Below, one piece after another: positions 23,525 to 36,200 of a stretch of 64,000 nucleotides of DNA. The translations under genes and the position numbers were made by a program. Position 1 is the first letter of the stretch. Each line of letters starts with the position of its first letter. The DNA lies in NCBI GenBank assembly GCA_004335835.1, contig RWJK01001583.1, positions 1 to 64,000 on the forward strand. Direction: 5' to 3'. This DNA is from Scenedesmus sp. ARA3. Lineage: Eukaryota; Chlorophyta; Chlorophyceae; Sphaeropleales; Scenedesmaceae. The notes beneath the pieces were generated by a model. The model was not told the origin of the DNA. It saw only the letters and a list, made by a program, of their open reading frames with translations, and ran no database searches.

Positions 23525-25838
23525 ACAGTTCGTACATTGCGCTGCTGCTGTGGCTGCTGCCGCTGCTGTCGGCAGCTATCTCACCCTCCACACGACACCA
23601 ACTGCTTGACCTGACAGTGGTCCGCCAGACTGTGGCATCTTGCTAGTGTTGGTGATGCCATTGCTGCTGCTGCTGCTGCCGCTGCTGTCGCTGTCGTGAC
23701 ACTGCTCCACTGCTCACCCTGTAACCACTCTGCTAGGTCAGCCGCGCGCTATGCCCAGATGCCGTTAAGCCGCTGCTGCCACTGCTGCTGCTGCTGCTGC
23801 TGCTATGGCTGCTACTAGCAGACGAGAGCGCAGTCTGCCGCCTCACCCTGGTAGCGCTCTGCAAGGTCAGCAACGCGCTTGCTGCTGCTACCGCTGCTGC
23901 TGCATTTGAGAGCTGGACTGCCATGTCCACATGCTGCGCCCTGCCTGCTGTACACCTGCTCACCCTGGTAGCGCTCTGACAGGTCAGCCACGCGCTCCCC
24001 CCAGATGCCATTGACCCCGACGATGATCTTCTCCCCAGGCTCCAGCAGGTTGGCGATAGCTGCCTCCATGCCCGCATGGCCTGCAGTCAATAATCACGCG
24101 TACAAGCCAGGTTCAAGGATGACACCTTCAGGCATGACTATTTTTCCTCTGTGAGCCATGGCAACGGGGGCTGACGGGGCGTGCCACTGAATTGCCACTT
24201 GTGCTGAGTGCAGCATGCAAGTCACAGCCGTGCGCCTCATGCGTCTTCACCAGACAGTAAGAGCCCACTGAACAAAGTAACCACCGCAGCGCGACTTGCG
24301 GCGCTAGCCAGCAACATGTGTTTTGCTCTGTCTGTACACGCCTACACTGTGCCGGCAGCAGCATGTTCGCTGCTTTCTAGTCAAGGCATGATCCATCACC
24401 TTATAGAGATTCACAATTGACTACGGTCAAGTCGACACAACTTTGCGAACAGCACATGGCAACTGGATCTGTGCCTGACGCCAACGCCCCCAAATGCTCT
24501 GCCCTCACCTGTGCCTGACACCATCAGAGTGTACTTGCTGTCTGTCTGGAACAGGTACCTGCATGCAGCAAAAGCACAAAGCGCAACGCAACATGAGCGC
24601 AGCATGGTGAGCAGCGCGGTGTGGCTGAAGCGTTGCCATCACTCATAAACTAGAGGATTGTGAGGAGGGATAGGTGTACATGTCACATGTAACACGTGAT
24701 CAACATCTGCTACTGTTGCTGTCTTGTCTCGTTGCAATTTGTATGCAAAAGCACTCAATGCAAATTCAAATTGAGACCTGAGGCCGCCGCTGATCCTGTC
24801 CATGATCTCAACAAAGGGAGTGCGGACATGTGACTGACACCTGCTGCTATTGCTGTCTGTCCACACCAATATAAACAATTTAATGTTGAAGCGCACCGCA
24901 GGCGGTTGCTGATCTCGTCCATGATCTTGAGGAAGGGCGGGTGCATGTGGCCCAGCAGCTGCTGTTATGTCAACTTTAAATTCAAACCTAGATACTCTCA
25001 CACACCTGAGGCCGTCGCTGATCTCGTCCATGATCTTGAGGAAGGGCGGGTGCATGTGGCCCAGCAGCGGCAGCGACTGCGCAGCCAGGATGCGCGGGTG
25101 CGCGTTGGAGGGGCCGGGGCCCATCAGCAGCCGCTGCGGCACCTGCAGGAGCATGACAACAGCAAAGGGTGGGTATGTGCGGAGGGTGTGTGGTGCTGTT
25201 GGATTACAAGAGGGGCCAAGCCCCATCAGCAGGCGCTGCGGCACCTGCAGGAACATGAAAGTAGACAGCAGACATGTGTGGTGATGTGGCGTGGACACTG
25301 AGGGAGCTGAAGGGTGTGTGCTGCTGTTGAATTATGGCACTGCTGGGTGCAGGGGTGGCGCGCGTGCTAAGGGTGGAGTAGTTGGGGACTGGTCTGCCAA
25401 GCTGCAGCATGCTGTACTGAGTTGAATTGATGAGGCAGTCACATGTACAGCATTTTACTGGTCGTGTTTACGTATGTCTGACACCGAGAGCAGCTGTAGG
25501 GCCTGCACACGGTGTTGCTGGTGTCCCCAACTGTGCTGCTTCAGCTGCAGCTGTCAGCAGCCTGCTGCCACGTGTTGCAGCAACACCCTAAGTCAACTGA
25601 ACGCTGCTTGAATGTTTCTATCAGCAGATTCGGCACAATGTGCTATAATTCGGCCAACGTTCGTGTTGGTGCGATGTCTGCGGGCTGGCACACCGTTGCC
25701 TACCTCCATCACCGAGCTTGTGGCCTTGTGTGCCTCATTGATCGCAGAGACCTCCTCACCAGCCCTAGCAGCATGCGCTGCGAACGAACGAGCTCCTGCT
25801 ACACGCAGGAGCTGTCTGGCTGACTGTCGCAGGGCCAT
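20391..25838 (-). CDS. AGT1: Alanine-glyoxylate aminotransferase (AGXT type), mitochondrial, 10 exons
   Basis: Exons 25704-25838, 25006-25142, 24509-24558, 23964-24080, 22954-23147, 22371-22464, 21781-21876, 21245-21449, 20954-21051 and 20391-20515 join in phase at every junction to 416 aa. It is a class V PLP enzyme transaminating glyoxylate to glycine with alanine (or serine). Residues 1 to about 26 form an Arg/Ala amphipathic mitochondrial leader. LLMGPGPSN lies at 50-58, VSGTGH at about 104-109, VVDTVASLGG with the PLP-pairing Asp at about 210, and [13 protein letters not shown] with the Schiff-base Lys at about 236. SRKTKP and the [17 protein letters not shown] block follow, and the end is [15 protein letters not shown]. 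Sequence is closer to the animal AGXT subgroup than to plant peroxisomal SGAT. Mitochondrial targeting fits chlorophyte glycolate metabolism, which is mitochondrial. The C-terminal GKL is not a good peroxisomal signal. Confidence 0.93.
20481..25250 (-). repeat. Partial tandem copies of nearly every aminotransferase exon edge
   Basis: Originals and copies: exon 10 start 20481-20530 with copy 20573-20626; exon 9 end 20950-20985 with copy 20838-20872; exon 7 end 21775-21812 with copy 21684-21719; exon 6 end 22371-22402 with copies 22289-22320 and 22170-22200; exon 6 start 22426-22466 with copy 22520-22575; exon 5 end 22945-23010 with copy 22834-22893; exon 5 start 23090-23150 with copy 23197-23256; exon 4 end 23950-24015 with copies 23838-23880 and 23722-23765; exon 2 end 25006-25070 with copies 24898-24962 and 24776-24830; exon 2 start 25115-25150 with copy 25213-25250. 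Confidence 0.8.
23483..23522 (+). repeat. (CTG)n microsatellite in intron 4 of the aminotransferase
   Basis: About 13 CTG units on the plus strand (CAG on the coding strand). Confidence 0.85.
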
Positions 25839-26352
25839 GTCTGCAAGTTTGCACTAGTGCAAAAAGAAGTCGCTGACATAGCACTTAGGTCAGCAAGTTG
25901 TTGGCGGCCAACAGATGAAGCAAGAGGTTGGCGCCCACTCGTGTGTCAGTGACTAGGGTGGTAGAGTTGCCGATGGTGCTGTTGCGGCAAGAATTCAAAC
26001 GTCCAAGGACTCAGGCATACAACCCACCAAGCTTTGAAGCAGCTGCTGGCTGTGGGATGGCCTTATGCCACGTTCCCATTTCTGTCAGTTACCTGCTGCA
26101 AATTCACAGCAGCATCCCTGAACTTGAACTTGCAAGGTTGCTGCCTTACCCGCCACAGCAGGTGATGCCGTGCTAGCAGCTGACAACATTATTCTCGCAT
26201 ATGATTGAGTCAAACAAAGCGCGCCTGCCTGGGGCAGAACTCAGAAAACACCCAGGCTGCCAGCCAGTCACTGAGTGGCTGGCATGACCAGGAAGGTGAA
26301 AACGGATTGCTGCCGTCCTCAACTGCACTGCCACAATGCCAAACAGCTGCGA
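25839..26352. other. Spacer upstream of the aminotransferase
   Basis: About 510 bases that must include the aminotransferase promoter and the 3' UTR of the ASCC2-like gene. No other gene or clear motif seen. Confidence 0.5.
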
Positions 26353-27850
26353 TCAAAACATGCCTTTCGACTGCTTAGCCATCGCCCGGTCCTTCCTATG
26401 GTGGTTCCCAGCTGCTGCCTTATGCTGCTCTTTGTGTGCATAGCTGCCACGCCCCCTGCCCCTGCCAGCAGCAGCAGCAGCACCACCACCACCACCCTCC
26501 TCCCCTTCACCCCCACCCCTACCACCCCTGCCACCACCCCTGCCTGCACTACTGGTACTGGCAGCCCCACCTCCCCTACCACCCCCTGCAGGAAGCCCTG
26601 CTGCTGCTGCAGCAGCTGCAGCAGCAGCTCCTGCAGGCGCTGCTCCCCTACCAGCCCCACCCCCACCCCCACCACCTCTACTACTGCTGCCGCCCCTGCC
26701 TGCACCCGCTGCTGCTCGCTTCTCCCCGCCGCCATCATTCTCCTGCACAGGCAGCGGCACATTGCCTCCAGGGCCGAGCCCATGGATCTCAAGCGCTGCC
26801 TGCTTTGCTGCTTTGAGGGCCTTTTCAGCACCCGCCACCCCTGCCACCTCCTGCGCCCCGTCCTTCTTGTAGTTATATATCTTGCCATCAAGCACCCAAA
26901 GCTTCTCTGATTTCTGAGGCCTTGCCCGCTGCTGCTGCTGCTGCTGGCCCCGCGCATTGCTGCTGCTGCTGCTGCCACCCGCAGCAGCAGCAGCAGCACC
27001 TGGCTCATCTGCATACTCATCAGCGCCAGCCGCTGCTCGAAGACGAGCACCAGGTGCTGACTTCTTTGCTGCTGCCTCTGCTGCTGTCTCCTCGCCTTCT
27101 ATGTCACACACACCATCATTACCGGGGCCCATTAGATCATCAAATGAGTCATCATACTCATCGTCATATTCATACTGAAGTCCGTACGCGATGTTCCTAG
27201 TGAGGCTGCGAACTTCACCGGGAAGTGCACCCAGCACACGGCCGGTGCGCCGGTCAACAGCTGGCTTGGGGCCCGAAGCAGCAGCAGCAGCCTGAACCAT
27301 GCTTGGCAGTGGCACAGGCGCCGCCGCAGGCACTGCTGCTGCTGCTGCTGCCTCTTTAGCCAGCCCTGTCCAAGAGAGGCCAGCAGCTGAAGACGATGAC
27401 GCTTGCTGCTGCTGCTGCTGCTGCTGCCGGGTAGCACTACTGCTGCTGCTGCCGCTACTGGGTGGGCTCCATGATGCTAGGCTAGGGTCCAACCCCTGCA
27501 CCTGCTGCGGCAGGGACCCCTCCAGCAGGCAGTTGATGGCCTGCTCGCTGTTATAACTGTTATGATGTAACACAGCAGTGAGGAAGCCCTCCCCATAGTC
27601 TGGTAGCAGCTCCTTGATGCTGCTGATCTGATCTTTCACAGCAGCTGGTGGCGGCAGCTGACTGCTGCTGCTGCTGCCAGCTGCTGTTGCTGTAGATGAC
27701 GGCTGCTGTGATGATGATGCTGACGTGGCGGAGGCTTGCTGCCGCTGCTGCAGCAGCTGCCTGTCGCCGTCAACGAGTGCCAACATGTAGTCAAACTGAG
27801 CGTCATCAAGAGCCACCAGACCCTGCAAGGCACAACACGTGACACCATAC

Positions 27851-27888
<38 letters not shown>

Positions 27889-28441
27889 GTGAGATCAGTG
27901 TGATGGCCAGCAGTCGCTACAAAGACGGGTACGGCTCTGCATGCAATACATGGTGTTGCATTACAGGCGAGCAGCTGTGTGCACACCAAGGTGACCATGC
28001 AAGGGGCTCTGTCGCAAGCCATGCTTCACAGCTGCACAGAGCGTAGCATTTGAGTGTGCAGCGCAACTGCAACAGTGCACAAGCAGACACCATGCACTAA
28101 CACCAGCTGCTAAGCTCCAAGTTTCGCATGCAGACTAGTCTTGTCATCAACACCTGTACCCTGCCCACCTGCTGCATTGCTGCTGCTACTGCCACATCAA
28201 AGTGGGTGCGGCTCAATCATGACAGCTGTGCTGACAACAGCACTCGGCTCCTGCTTACCTGCTGCATTGCCGCTGCTACTGCCACATCAAAGTGATGCAG
28301 TTCATTCATGACAGCAAGCAGGCTGCCCTTCAATCCACCATCAGCAGCCGCAGCATCCTGCTGCTGGTGCACATGGTCACTTGGATGCGCCAGCAGCATC
28401 AGAAGGTTCATCAGCTCCTGCCCCTGAACCTCAGGGTTGAA

Positions 28442-28474
<33 letters not shown>

Positions 28475-30627
28475 GTTGCTGCTGCTGCCATAGCCCGGCG
28501 GCGCCTTCTTGCTGCTGCTGCTGCCAGCCGCCGCTGCTGCTTGTGCTGCTATAGCATCTGGCCCGCCCGATGCAGCAGCACCTGCTGCTGTACAGAACGC
28601 AGCCGTCAGCAGGTGGAACACTAGTGACACCAGACACTGCTGCAGCTGCAGCACTCTGTTGGGACTAAGCCCCTGGCCTGTTACCTCTGCTGCTCCCGGC
28701 TGCTGTGCTAGCCGCAGCAGCTGCGGCAGCACACTACTGTGCAGCACTGCTAATGCGAGCAGCAGGCTGCCATGGCTAGCTGGGTGCAGCAGCAGCGCTG
28801 CGGCTGGCGGTAGGCACTGCACGAAAGCTTGCAGTGTGAGCAGCGCATCTGTGAAGTAGCGTGCTGCCTCTGCATTGAATGAACAGCAGCAGGATGAATG
28901 TGGAAGCAACGTCAGCGGTGCAGGGCGGATGCTTGTGATACATTATTGCAAGCATTGTTGACCTGACACGAGGAGAATTACATCTTGAAAGGACAAAGCA
29001 TGAGCAGGCAGCTGATCCGCAGACACACATTTCTTCTGCAGACGTCTTGCCCAGCTGCTGTGGCGGTACACCCCCAGGAACCCACCTGCAAGTTCCTGCA
29101 AGTCTGCTGCTGCTGTTGCTGCTGCCGGGCCTGCCTTCAACACCTTGCTTGCCAGCCGCTTCACTGTCTCACCCACTTCATGCAGGTTGCCTGACAGCGG
29201 CTCAGCGAGAGTTAGGATGTCCTGCAAACACAGCAGCAGCGGCAGCAGCAGCAGCAGCAGCAGCAGCATAAAATAAGTTACTTGCCTGTTGCTGCTTGAC
29301 TCCCGCAGGTCTTGAACAGGTGGTTGGTGTGTACTTGTATCCTGCTATGCCTCCAATGACCTGAGTATCAGCGACGCTGGTGCTGCCATTACAGCTGCTG
29401 CCTCACCAGCAGCTACACCTAATCAACACCAACCATACCACACACCACACCAAGCACAGCACACCGTGTAACCCCTCTTCTTCTCCGCAGACCCTACCAC
29501 ATCTCACCTGCGCATACTTGGGCTGCAGCAGCAGCAGCGCGCTCAGCAGCTGCCCCGTGAGGCTGCTGCTGCCGGGGCCATACAGCACCGCCAGGTCCAT
29601 CATCTTGGGCACATCCAGCAGCCACCGGTTGTACAGTAGCTCAGCCACCTGCTGGGGGCTGGGGGGTGCTGGTTTTGACCCTGCTGCTGCTGCTGCTGCT
29701 GCTGGTGGACTCTTTGCGGGCCCTGAGCTGCTGCTGTTGGTGCTGTTAGGCTCCTGGGGGTGCACCCTGGAGCAGAAGAGTATGTGCAAGGGCGACAAAG
29801 ACATTGTGGGTGCACAGCCCAGGTTAGCAGCTGTCCAGAGTTGGAGCAAGCACGTACCAGCAGCGCCCCGCTCTATAACTACAGAACATGACCCCTGATC
29901 AAACTTTTCTAAACTGCAGCAGAGAACACAGTGAGTGCACAGGAACAAGCTACACTGACACAGTTGCTGTTGATACCAGCACCGCTCATCAAGCTCCATT
30001 CTTTGCCATCTGCTGTGACTACGCTGCTGCTCACATGCGCCAGAAGACCCTGAACACCCGCTGTGACAGCTGCAGCAGTAGGTCTGATGAGCCCTGCACA
30101 GCCTCTGTGCTCTCATCATAGCAGCGCCTGCAGGGCAATGCAACCAGGCAGCACAAATGCATGGTCAATGCTGAGTCCCTGCATCTGCTTCAAGCTGAGT
30201 GTTTGCTTCAGTAAGTCTTGCATTGGATGGCAGCAGGTTGACACAGTGTTGTTACTATGGTGGCTGTGCATTGGCAGGCATGCCGTGGGACGCATTGCAT
30301 CACCACAGCAGCACATGCATCGTGCTGTTGCTGTTGCTGTTGCGACTGCTGCTGATCAGTCAAGACGGTTGAGGAGGCTGCTGTGGCTAAAACATGCATT
30401 TTGACAGACCACAAGCTGTTTTGCACGCCTCCTGTCTGCTGTGCTCACCTTCTGAATCGCAGGAACGAGTCCAGGCAGGTGTGCAGTGACTTGTCCGTGA
30501 CCACTACTTGCCAAAACTGCTGAGGCGGCAGACGCAGCAGCTGACCTAAATCTTGGTTGATTAGTTCTATGGCTTGAGCTGCTGCCAAGTCCTGGTTGTC
30601 TCCGGGCAGGAACGACACGAACTCCAT
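26353..30627 (-). CDS. ASCC2: ASCC2-like CUE-domain protein, 5 exons
   Basis: Exons 30449-30627, 29508-29766, 28963-29221, 28259-28869 and 26353-27822 join in phase to about 925 aa. ATG at 30627 (MEFVSFLPGDNQ). The N-terminal half (to about 435) is helical with DKSLHTCLDSFL and LLYNRWLLDVPKMMDLAVLY, matching the N-terminal region of activating signal cointegrator complex subunit 2. A CUE ubiquitin-binding domain lies at about 498-545 (IKELLPDYGEGFLTAVLHH, LLP and INCLLE landmarks). The C terminus has KLWVLDGKIYNYKKDG, a long Gly/Arg-rich region, and ends NHHRKDRAMAKQSKGMF, the family's characteristic basic tail. ASCC2 binds K63-ubiquitin and works with the ASCC3 helicase in alkylation repair and splitting of collided ribosomes. 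The donor of exon 3 (GTCAAC) is non-consensus but required by frame. Ala/Ser/Gln insertions make it longer than animal homologues. Confidence 0.88.
28160..28297 (-). repeat. Duplicated donor edge of ASCC2-like exon 4
   Basis: The end of exon 4 (DVAVAAAMQQ and donor) at 28255-28297 has a close copy at 28164-28205 within the next intron. Confidence 0.75.
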
Positions 30628-31850
30628 TGCTCTTGCTGCTGGAGCAGCAGCAGCAGCAGATGCTGCTACGCTTGTACCTCGATGGATTGGGTAGTGCAGT
30701 TATACCATAACAGCTAGTCGACACTGGTCACTACGATCACCGCAGCTTACTGCAGCTCGAGCCAGGTGGGGCTTGAGCAAGACAGCAGCAACGAGCTTGA
30801 AACTGGGAAGCCAGACAATCACATGCTCGTTGTCAATAGCTGCATCGCAGCATACATTACGCGTGTGTAGGTGCAGCATCTGCTTAGCAGAGTATTACAA
30901 TGCACAGCCCTGGCAACCTGGCTGGCAGGGTTCATGCCAGTTGTACTGCAGGCAGCAGTACAGCTGTACTTGCTATAGCATGGTGGGTAGCATGTGCTCC
31001 AGCAGGATGGATATTTGACAAAACCTGCATCTCAACCCAGATGGCTTAGTTTGTTTCCTTGGATGTATGGACCAGGGCACATCGCAACTACATAACTTGG
31101 GTCCCTGCTGCTGAACTTGAGCATGTTGAACCGTCCTTGAAGGTCTCATCAAGCAGGCATGTCCCTGCCAGGCTCACAGCTGGGTTGCTCAGCCAAACAA
31201 AGGTGCTGCGATGGGACACGCACACTTTGTAAAAGTTTGTAACTGGACCAGCAGCGGCTGGCATTGCTGGCTGCTGGCCTGCAGAAATACTGCCAGTGCT
31301 GCCAAAACAAGCATGCTTGCAAGAACAAGGCAGCAACCAGCGGGAGCCTGCCTCAAAGATCATAAATCATTCCACTGTTGCTGAGTTTCGTCTTATAAGC
31401 TCAACATACCCAAACTGCAAACTTGCTGCTTGCAGGAACTGCTACTGCAGGCTTGTCCACCCAACATGGACTCCGAGTTCACACGTAGAGTCCACAGGCG
31501 GCACACAATACTGCCAGTCTATAACTAATGCTGCAAACACTGTTTTAAATAGCAGTACTGTGCTTGAAATGTGCTTCCTGCGATGTGTTCTACAATAAGA
31601 ATAACTACACTGCAGCGGCTGAACAGCACTGACAGCCATGCCCGCCCTTCATACAAACATTCCCCAGCCTGGCTGTTCATTGACACTAACACAAGAAGCA
31701 TGACCTTTTCAAAGGATGATTCGTTTCACACACAGATATGCACGGCAACAGCACTGCTGCAGCAGGGGCAGTGCAGCCTAGTCCGATGCAGCACTGTGGG
31801 GTTGCCTCAGCTGCAGCGGGGCGGGGTGTTCTGTGATGAGGTGTGCCCTG
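30628..31850. other. Spacer upstream of the ASCC2-like gene
   Basis: This must hold the ASCC2-like promoter and the 3' UTR of the small coiled-coil gene. No supported coding region; open frames at 31088-31363 (-) and 31296-31598 (+) look random. Confidence 0.45.
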
Positions 31851-32318
31851 CTACCCTGCTGTTGAGGGCCTCTGTACCCAATCAATGACGTTTCTGATCT
31901 CATCCATGGCACGACGGTGGTTTGCGCGCATGCGCTGTGCTGACATGGCCTCTGCTGCCAGCTGAAGGTTCTGAGCATGCAGCCTATCAGCACGGGCCTT
32001 GTGATTTGCTGCTGCTGCTTCAGCGGCTGCAGCTGCTGCCTCTGCAACTGCGGCCTTGGTGTTGGCAGACTCCAGCTGCTGCCTGCACACTTCTAGTTGC
32101 TGCTTGCATGTCCTCAACTCGTCTGTCAGCATCCCCTGTATGTGCTTCTGTGCTGAGCTGAGCTTGCTGGGAGTTGGTGTGCAGAAGAGTGAAGTCCTGC
32201 AGCTTGTGCTGAGCATGGGGCTTGCTGTCCTGCTGCTGCTTGGTGCATCTGTAACAGCAGCATCTTCTGCATCACCGGCAAGAAGCTCTGGTGGTGGGCA
32301 GTCTGCTGTGGCCATCAT
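31851..32318 (-). CDS. Small Ala-rich coiled-coil protein, apparently single exon
   Basis: An uninterrupted frame of 155 aa with tandem ATGs at 32318/32315. Residues 1-50 are Pro/Ser/Thr-rich and disordered (SRTASPMLSTSC). From about 55 it is a continuous heptad-like helix: QKHIQGMLTDELRTCKQQLE, then long Ala/Glu/Lys blocks, then RRAMDEIRNVIDWVQRP. This is a plausible coiled coil of about 85 residues. It is not recognised as a family; small centrosomal, flagellar or kinesin-adaptor proteins look like this, but that is only composition. No transit peptide is evident. An upstream spliced exon cannot be excluded. Coding status rests on codon-position regularity and the clean amphipathic pattern. 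Confidence 0.4.
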   Translation of the reverse strand: MMATADCPPPELLAGDAEDAAVTDAPSSSRTASPMLSTSCRTSLFCTPTPSKLSSAQKHIQGMLTDELRTCKQQLEVCRQQLESANTKAAVAEAAAAAAEAAAANHKARADRLHAQNLQLAAEAMSAQRMRANHRRAMDEIRNVIDWVQRPSTAG

Positions 32319-33231
32319 GATTGCTGGCTTTGCTTACAGCGCCTGTAGAGCAAACAGGGGTAAGCCAGCAGCCAGCACAACAGCAGCAGCACGAGCTTTG
32401 ATGGTTGCGGTGCTCAGGCATGCCGGAAACAGATACAAACAGAAGCTTCGTTGTCAAATAACACATCATCTGCATCACTGCAGACGCCGCTGACCTGATA
32501 GGCGAATGCCCGCTCTGCTGCTGCGAGGTGGGTCCGTGGCGGGACTGGCACGCGCGAAGCATCAATGACCGAACTGCTGCGGTTAGAGCACGCTCACTGA
32601 TGCTATTGAGTTCTTTGCTCGCTCATCCCGGAGAACAAGGTGTTTATATCAAGCTGTGGCGGAATTTAAACATCGGAACGACATGTCATTTTTGCTTTCT
32701 GACCAACTGTATAAAGAATTGCATGGAAGACAATACAACTGACCGTTTAAATATCAACTGCGAACTCAAGACGATCAGATGAATTACAAAATCAGTACTA
32801 AACCAATTCAAATTTTCCATGAACGCGACCTGCACGCTGAACAACCGGGGAAAGCACAGGTCACAGCTTCGATGGCGTGCACTATGCTGGGCTGGCCCCA
32901 GGCTGGGGCCTGGTACCTAGTACGGGGGCATGACCTGTACGCGCATGCTGCTCATGCACAGCAATGCTGAAGAGCTGACAACATGCACTACTGCGGACTA
33001 CATCGGCCCGACTACCACCGAGCCCCCACCAACTGCAGAAAGCAACGTACGCGTGTGCACACATGCGTGCACATGCGTGTACATGCTCATCTGCCGTCAC
33101 AGCACGGTGCGCTAGCAGCACGCACAGGTAGTAGACAAACGTCTGACCAGCTGCCCATGCAGAAATCTCACACAGCACACGCTTCCTGCAAGATGTGAAG
33201 AGGGGTGTTGGGTGATGCCAGCTGTGCCCAC
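32319..33231. other. Spacer, more AT-rich than its surroundings
   Basis: About 900 bases between the coiled-coil gene start and the Era gene end. The part at 32640-32830 is noticeably AT-rich and includes TATAAA-like words on both strands (about 32643 and 32709) and, at 32784-32788, a minus-strand TGTAA that could be the distant Era polyadenylation signal. No coding region supported. Confidence 0.4.
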
Positions 33232-36200
33232 TCATGTGATGTACAGGGGGTCAAAGTAACCAAAGTCTTTCAGCCTGTCTGACTTGGACCGCCAGGAAGG
33301 AGCAACCTGCAAAACACAGCAGATAGCAGGATGTAACATGCCGTTTCGTGGTCTGGCGGAGTGCTGCAGTGATCTGCTGCGGTAGAAGCAAAACCCACAA
33401 GTTGTCATGGCAAGCAGGCAGACAGCTAACCATGAAGCAGCTTGCTGCACCTGCTGCTGCACAGGACTGCCACAACTCCACCAGCTAGCCAGCCTTAGAA
33501 CAGCACTCACCTGCACGGTGATCTCCAGGTACACAGGACGCCCCAGGAACTCCTCGATCTGCTTCCGTGCTGCTGTCCCCAGCTCCCGCTTGGCCCGCCC
33601 GCCAGCTCCAAGCAGAATGGGCATCTGGCTCTCCCGCTCAACAAGGATCAGCGCCCTGCGGGTGCGAAGGGCAGGTGTGCAAAACAGGTCAGACCAGCTG
33701 CGCCATGCTGCTTGGCAGCAGCGTGAAACTCAAATCAAAGCACATACACGCCTCGTGGCACATGCAGAACGGCCGCCGGCAACTGGGTGGTACAACACCA
33801 AGCTCCTGCAAGCACTGCAGCCAGCACCACTCTTGCATGCTGCCAATGAACCGTGCATCCGGCTACATCACTTGTTTCTCTTGACATCATGCCAGCTTGC
33901 TAACACTCAACATTAAATAACGCATGTGCCACATTGCCAGGCACGTACTGGATGTGGTCCTTCTTGTTTGGCCATTCTTTGAAGTCGATGATCTGCACCT
34001 GGCACGCGTAGGGGATCTCCTGCGAGTACTGCAGGAAGATCTGCTCGCGGATGATCTCCGACACAAAGAAGCGCTCCGGCTGGTCGCTGACCATGGACTG
34101 GGGTACGGCAGCAGGGGCAGGTGGCAGAAAGGCAAGAGCATAAGCAGAGCATCCACACAGGCATCGCTATGGAGTGCAAGCGCGTGAGCGAGACATGAAC
34201 AATTACGTGCGGTACTGCTCTGTATGAGTTACCCAAACGCATACATGGCCGAGCACGTCACACTGGTGCTTGCAGGAAAGCACAGAGATAAACGTACATG
34301 CTTTGCAGTACCAAATCCCTTGTTTCGCGGCAGATTTCCCCTCACCTTGGGGTACAGTGTGGGGCCTTCGGGCAGCTTGTCCACTGCCCAGGCCTTAATA
34401 GCAGCCACGCCATCATCTTCACCAGACAGCGCGCTGCCCACAAACACCTGGCAGGTGGCGGGAGAAGCACAAGCAGCGGTTACACAGCCATCAGTGCTAG
34501 GCATGCATGGGTGCCACCCCTGCGACGACAACAACAAACACTTGCAGTACTATTCACGTATGCCGCTCTTACATGTTTTGTCAGCAAGTATCCTCTGCAC
34601 TGCATGTCTCAGCCCATGGCACAGCCTACAGGGGTGGTCCAAGCCACCTTGATGCAAGTCAAACATGCCACGCTTGACTCCAACTCACCTGCTCTGCCCT
34701 GCAGTTCTGCTTGTACCACTCGGTCAGCTCCTGCAGCTGCTGCTCCTCCAGCTGATCTGCTTTGTTCAGCAGCACAGCCATGGGAGGGCCGTTCCAGTCT
34801 GCCCCTGGCTGGAACATGGCCAGCGCATCCTGTGGCGAGTCAGCTGCATACACATGAAAACAGCAGCAGAAACGACACAGAGATGACCACATAGAATGCT
34901 TACACAGACAGGGATCAGCCTTGGCAAACTTTACTCAGTCAAACTTGAGAGATAACCAGTTTGGTCAACAGTTTGCAGGAGCTGCTGATGAGACGCTGTA
35001 CGGTTGGCGCAGGTGTGGCTGCACATGCAGCTTGCAGGATGTGTGTAGTAAGTTGCAACTGCTGTGCAGCTCACCTGAGTCCACCACTGCGATGATGACC
35101 TCTGCTGCCCTGATGCTGCTGACCACTGCCGCCATCATGCGCTCATCCAGCTTGCTGCGTTGCTCCTGCAAGCAGCACGGCAAAGCAGAAACGCAACACA
35201 ATGAAAAGTTAACAAACACGTGTAACACAACACAGCACAGCTACTTGACAGCACACCGAGCAGCCGCTTACAGTAACTGCACTGCTTGACGGCTTTCCTG
35301 GCTTGATTGCAAGACATTCGGGGCATCCCGCACTGCTGCTCGTTGTGTGCTGAAAACCTGCACATACTTGGGGCTACTGCTGGCAACATCACACACTGGC
35401 TTGCAAGTACTGCAATTCAAAGAGCACAACATACCCAGCGCTCTGCCTAATTCCTGCAGCACACTGCGTGCGCTACCTGGATGCAGCAGCTAATGGAATC
35501 CACTAGCTGCTTGCCGCTTGCCTGCATGATGCCTGGCGTGTCAAACAGTATCATCTGGTAGTCCTTGTCACTGGCAATGCCCACCACCCTGTGGCGTGTG
35601 GTTTGGGGTTTGAACGTCACAATGGACAGCTTCTGGCCCACAATGGCGTTGATGAGCGTGCTCTTGCCTGGCAGCAGAGACAGCAAGAAGTGCAGCGCAT
35701 TCAGTGTGGCAACGAGTGTAGGAGTGCTGCCCTGCTGCGTGTTAAGAGTGATTAGTGGCGTGCACCCACATGACACGCAGGTAATCCCTGGCCCAGCAAA
35801 TGTTGCTGTCGCTGCTTTGGTGAAGCAAGCTGCTAGGCGTGTGCAATGATATGCAAGTATGAGCAGCACCCAAGCCTGCCTACAGCCCTGCCATGACCGG
35901 TCCAACTGCGCGTATTTCCGAAAAATCAAACACCGCAGAGCACAGAGCACAGAGCAAGTGCACATTTGCGCACCTGCGTTTGGTCTGCCGATGACTGCAA
36001 CATAACCGCTCTTGTGACCTGGCGGGTCATTGTCTAGATCCTCATCTGTCAGCACTGGCAGGTACATGGGGTTGGTTTCAGACAGCCGCAGCGGCTCTGT
36101 GCGCTGCTCTGGTGGCTGCTGCTGCGCTCGCTGCTGCTGCCGCTGCTGCTTTGGCTGCTGCTCGCTGCCTGCGGTGCTCTGCTGCGCCGCCTGCTGCTTC

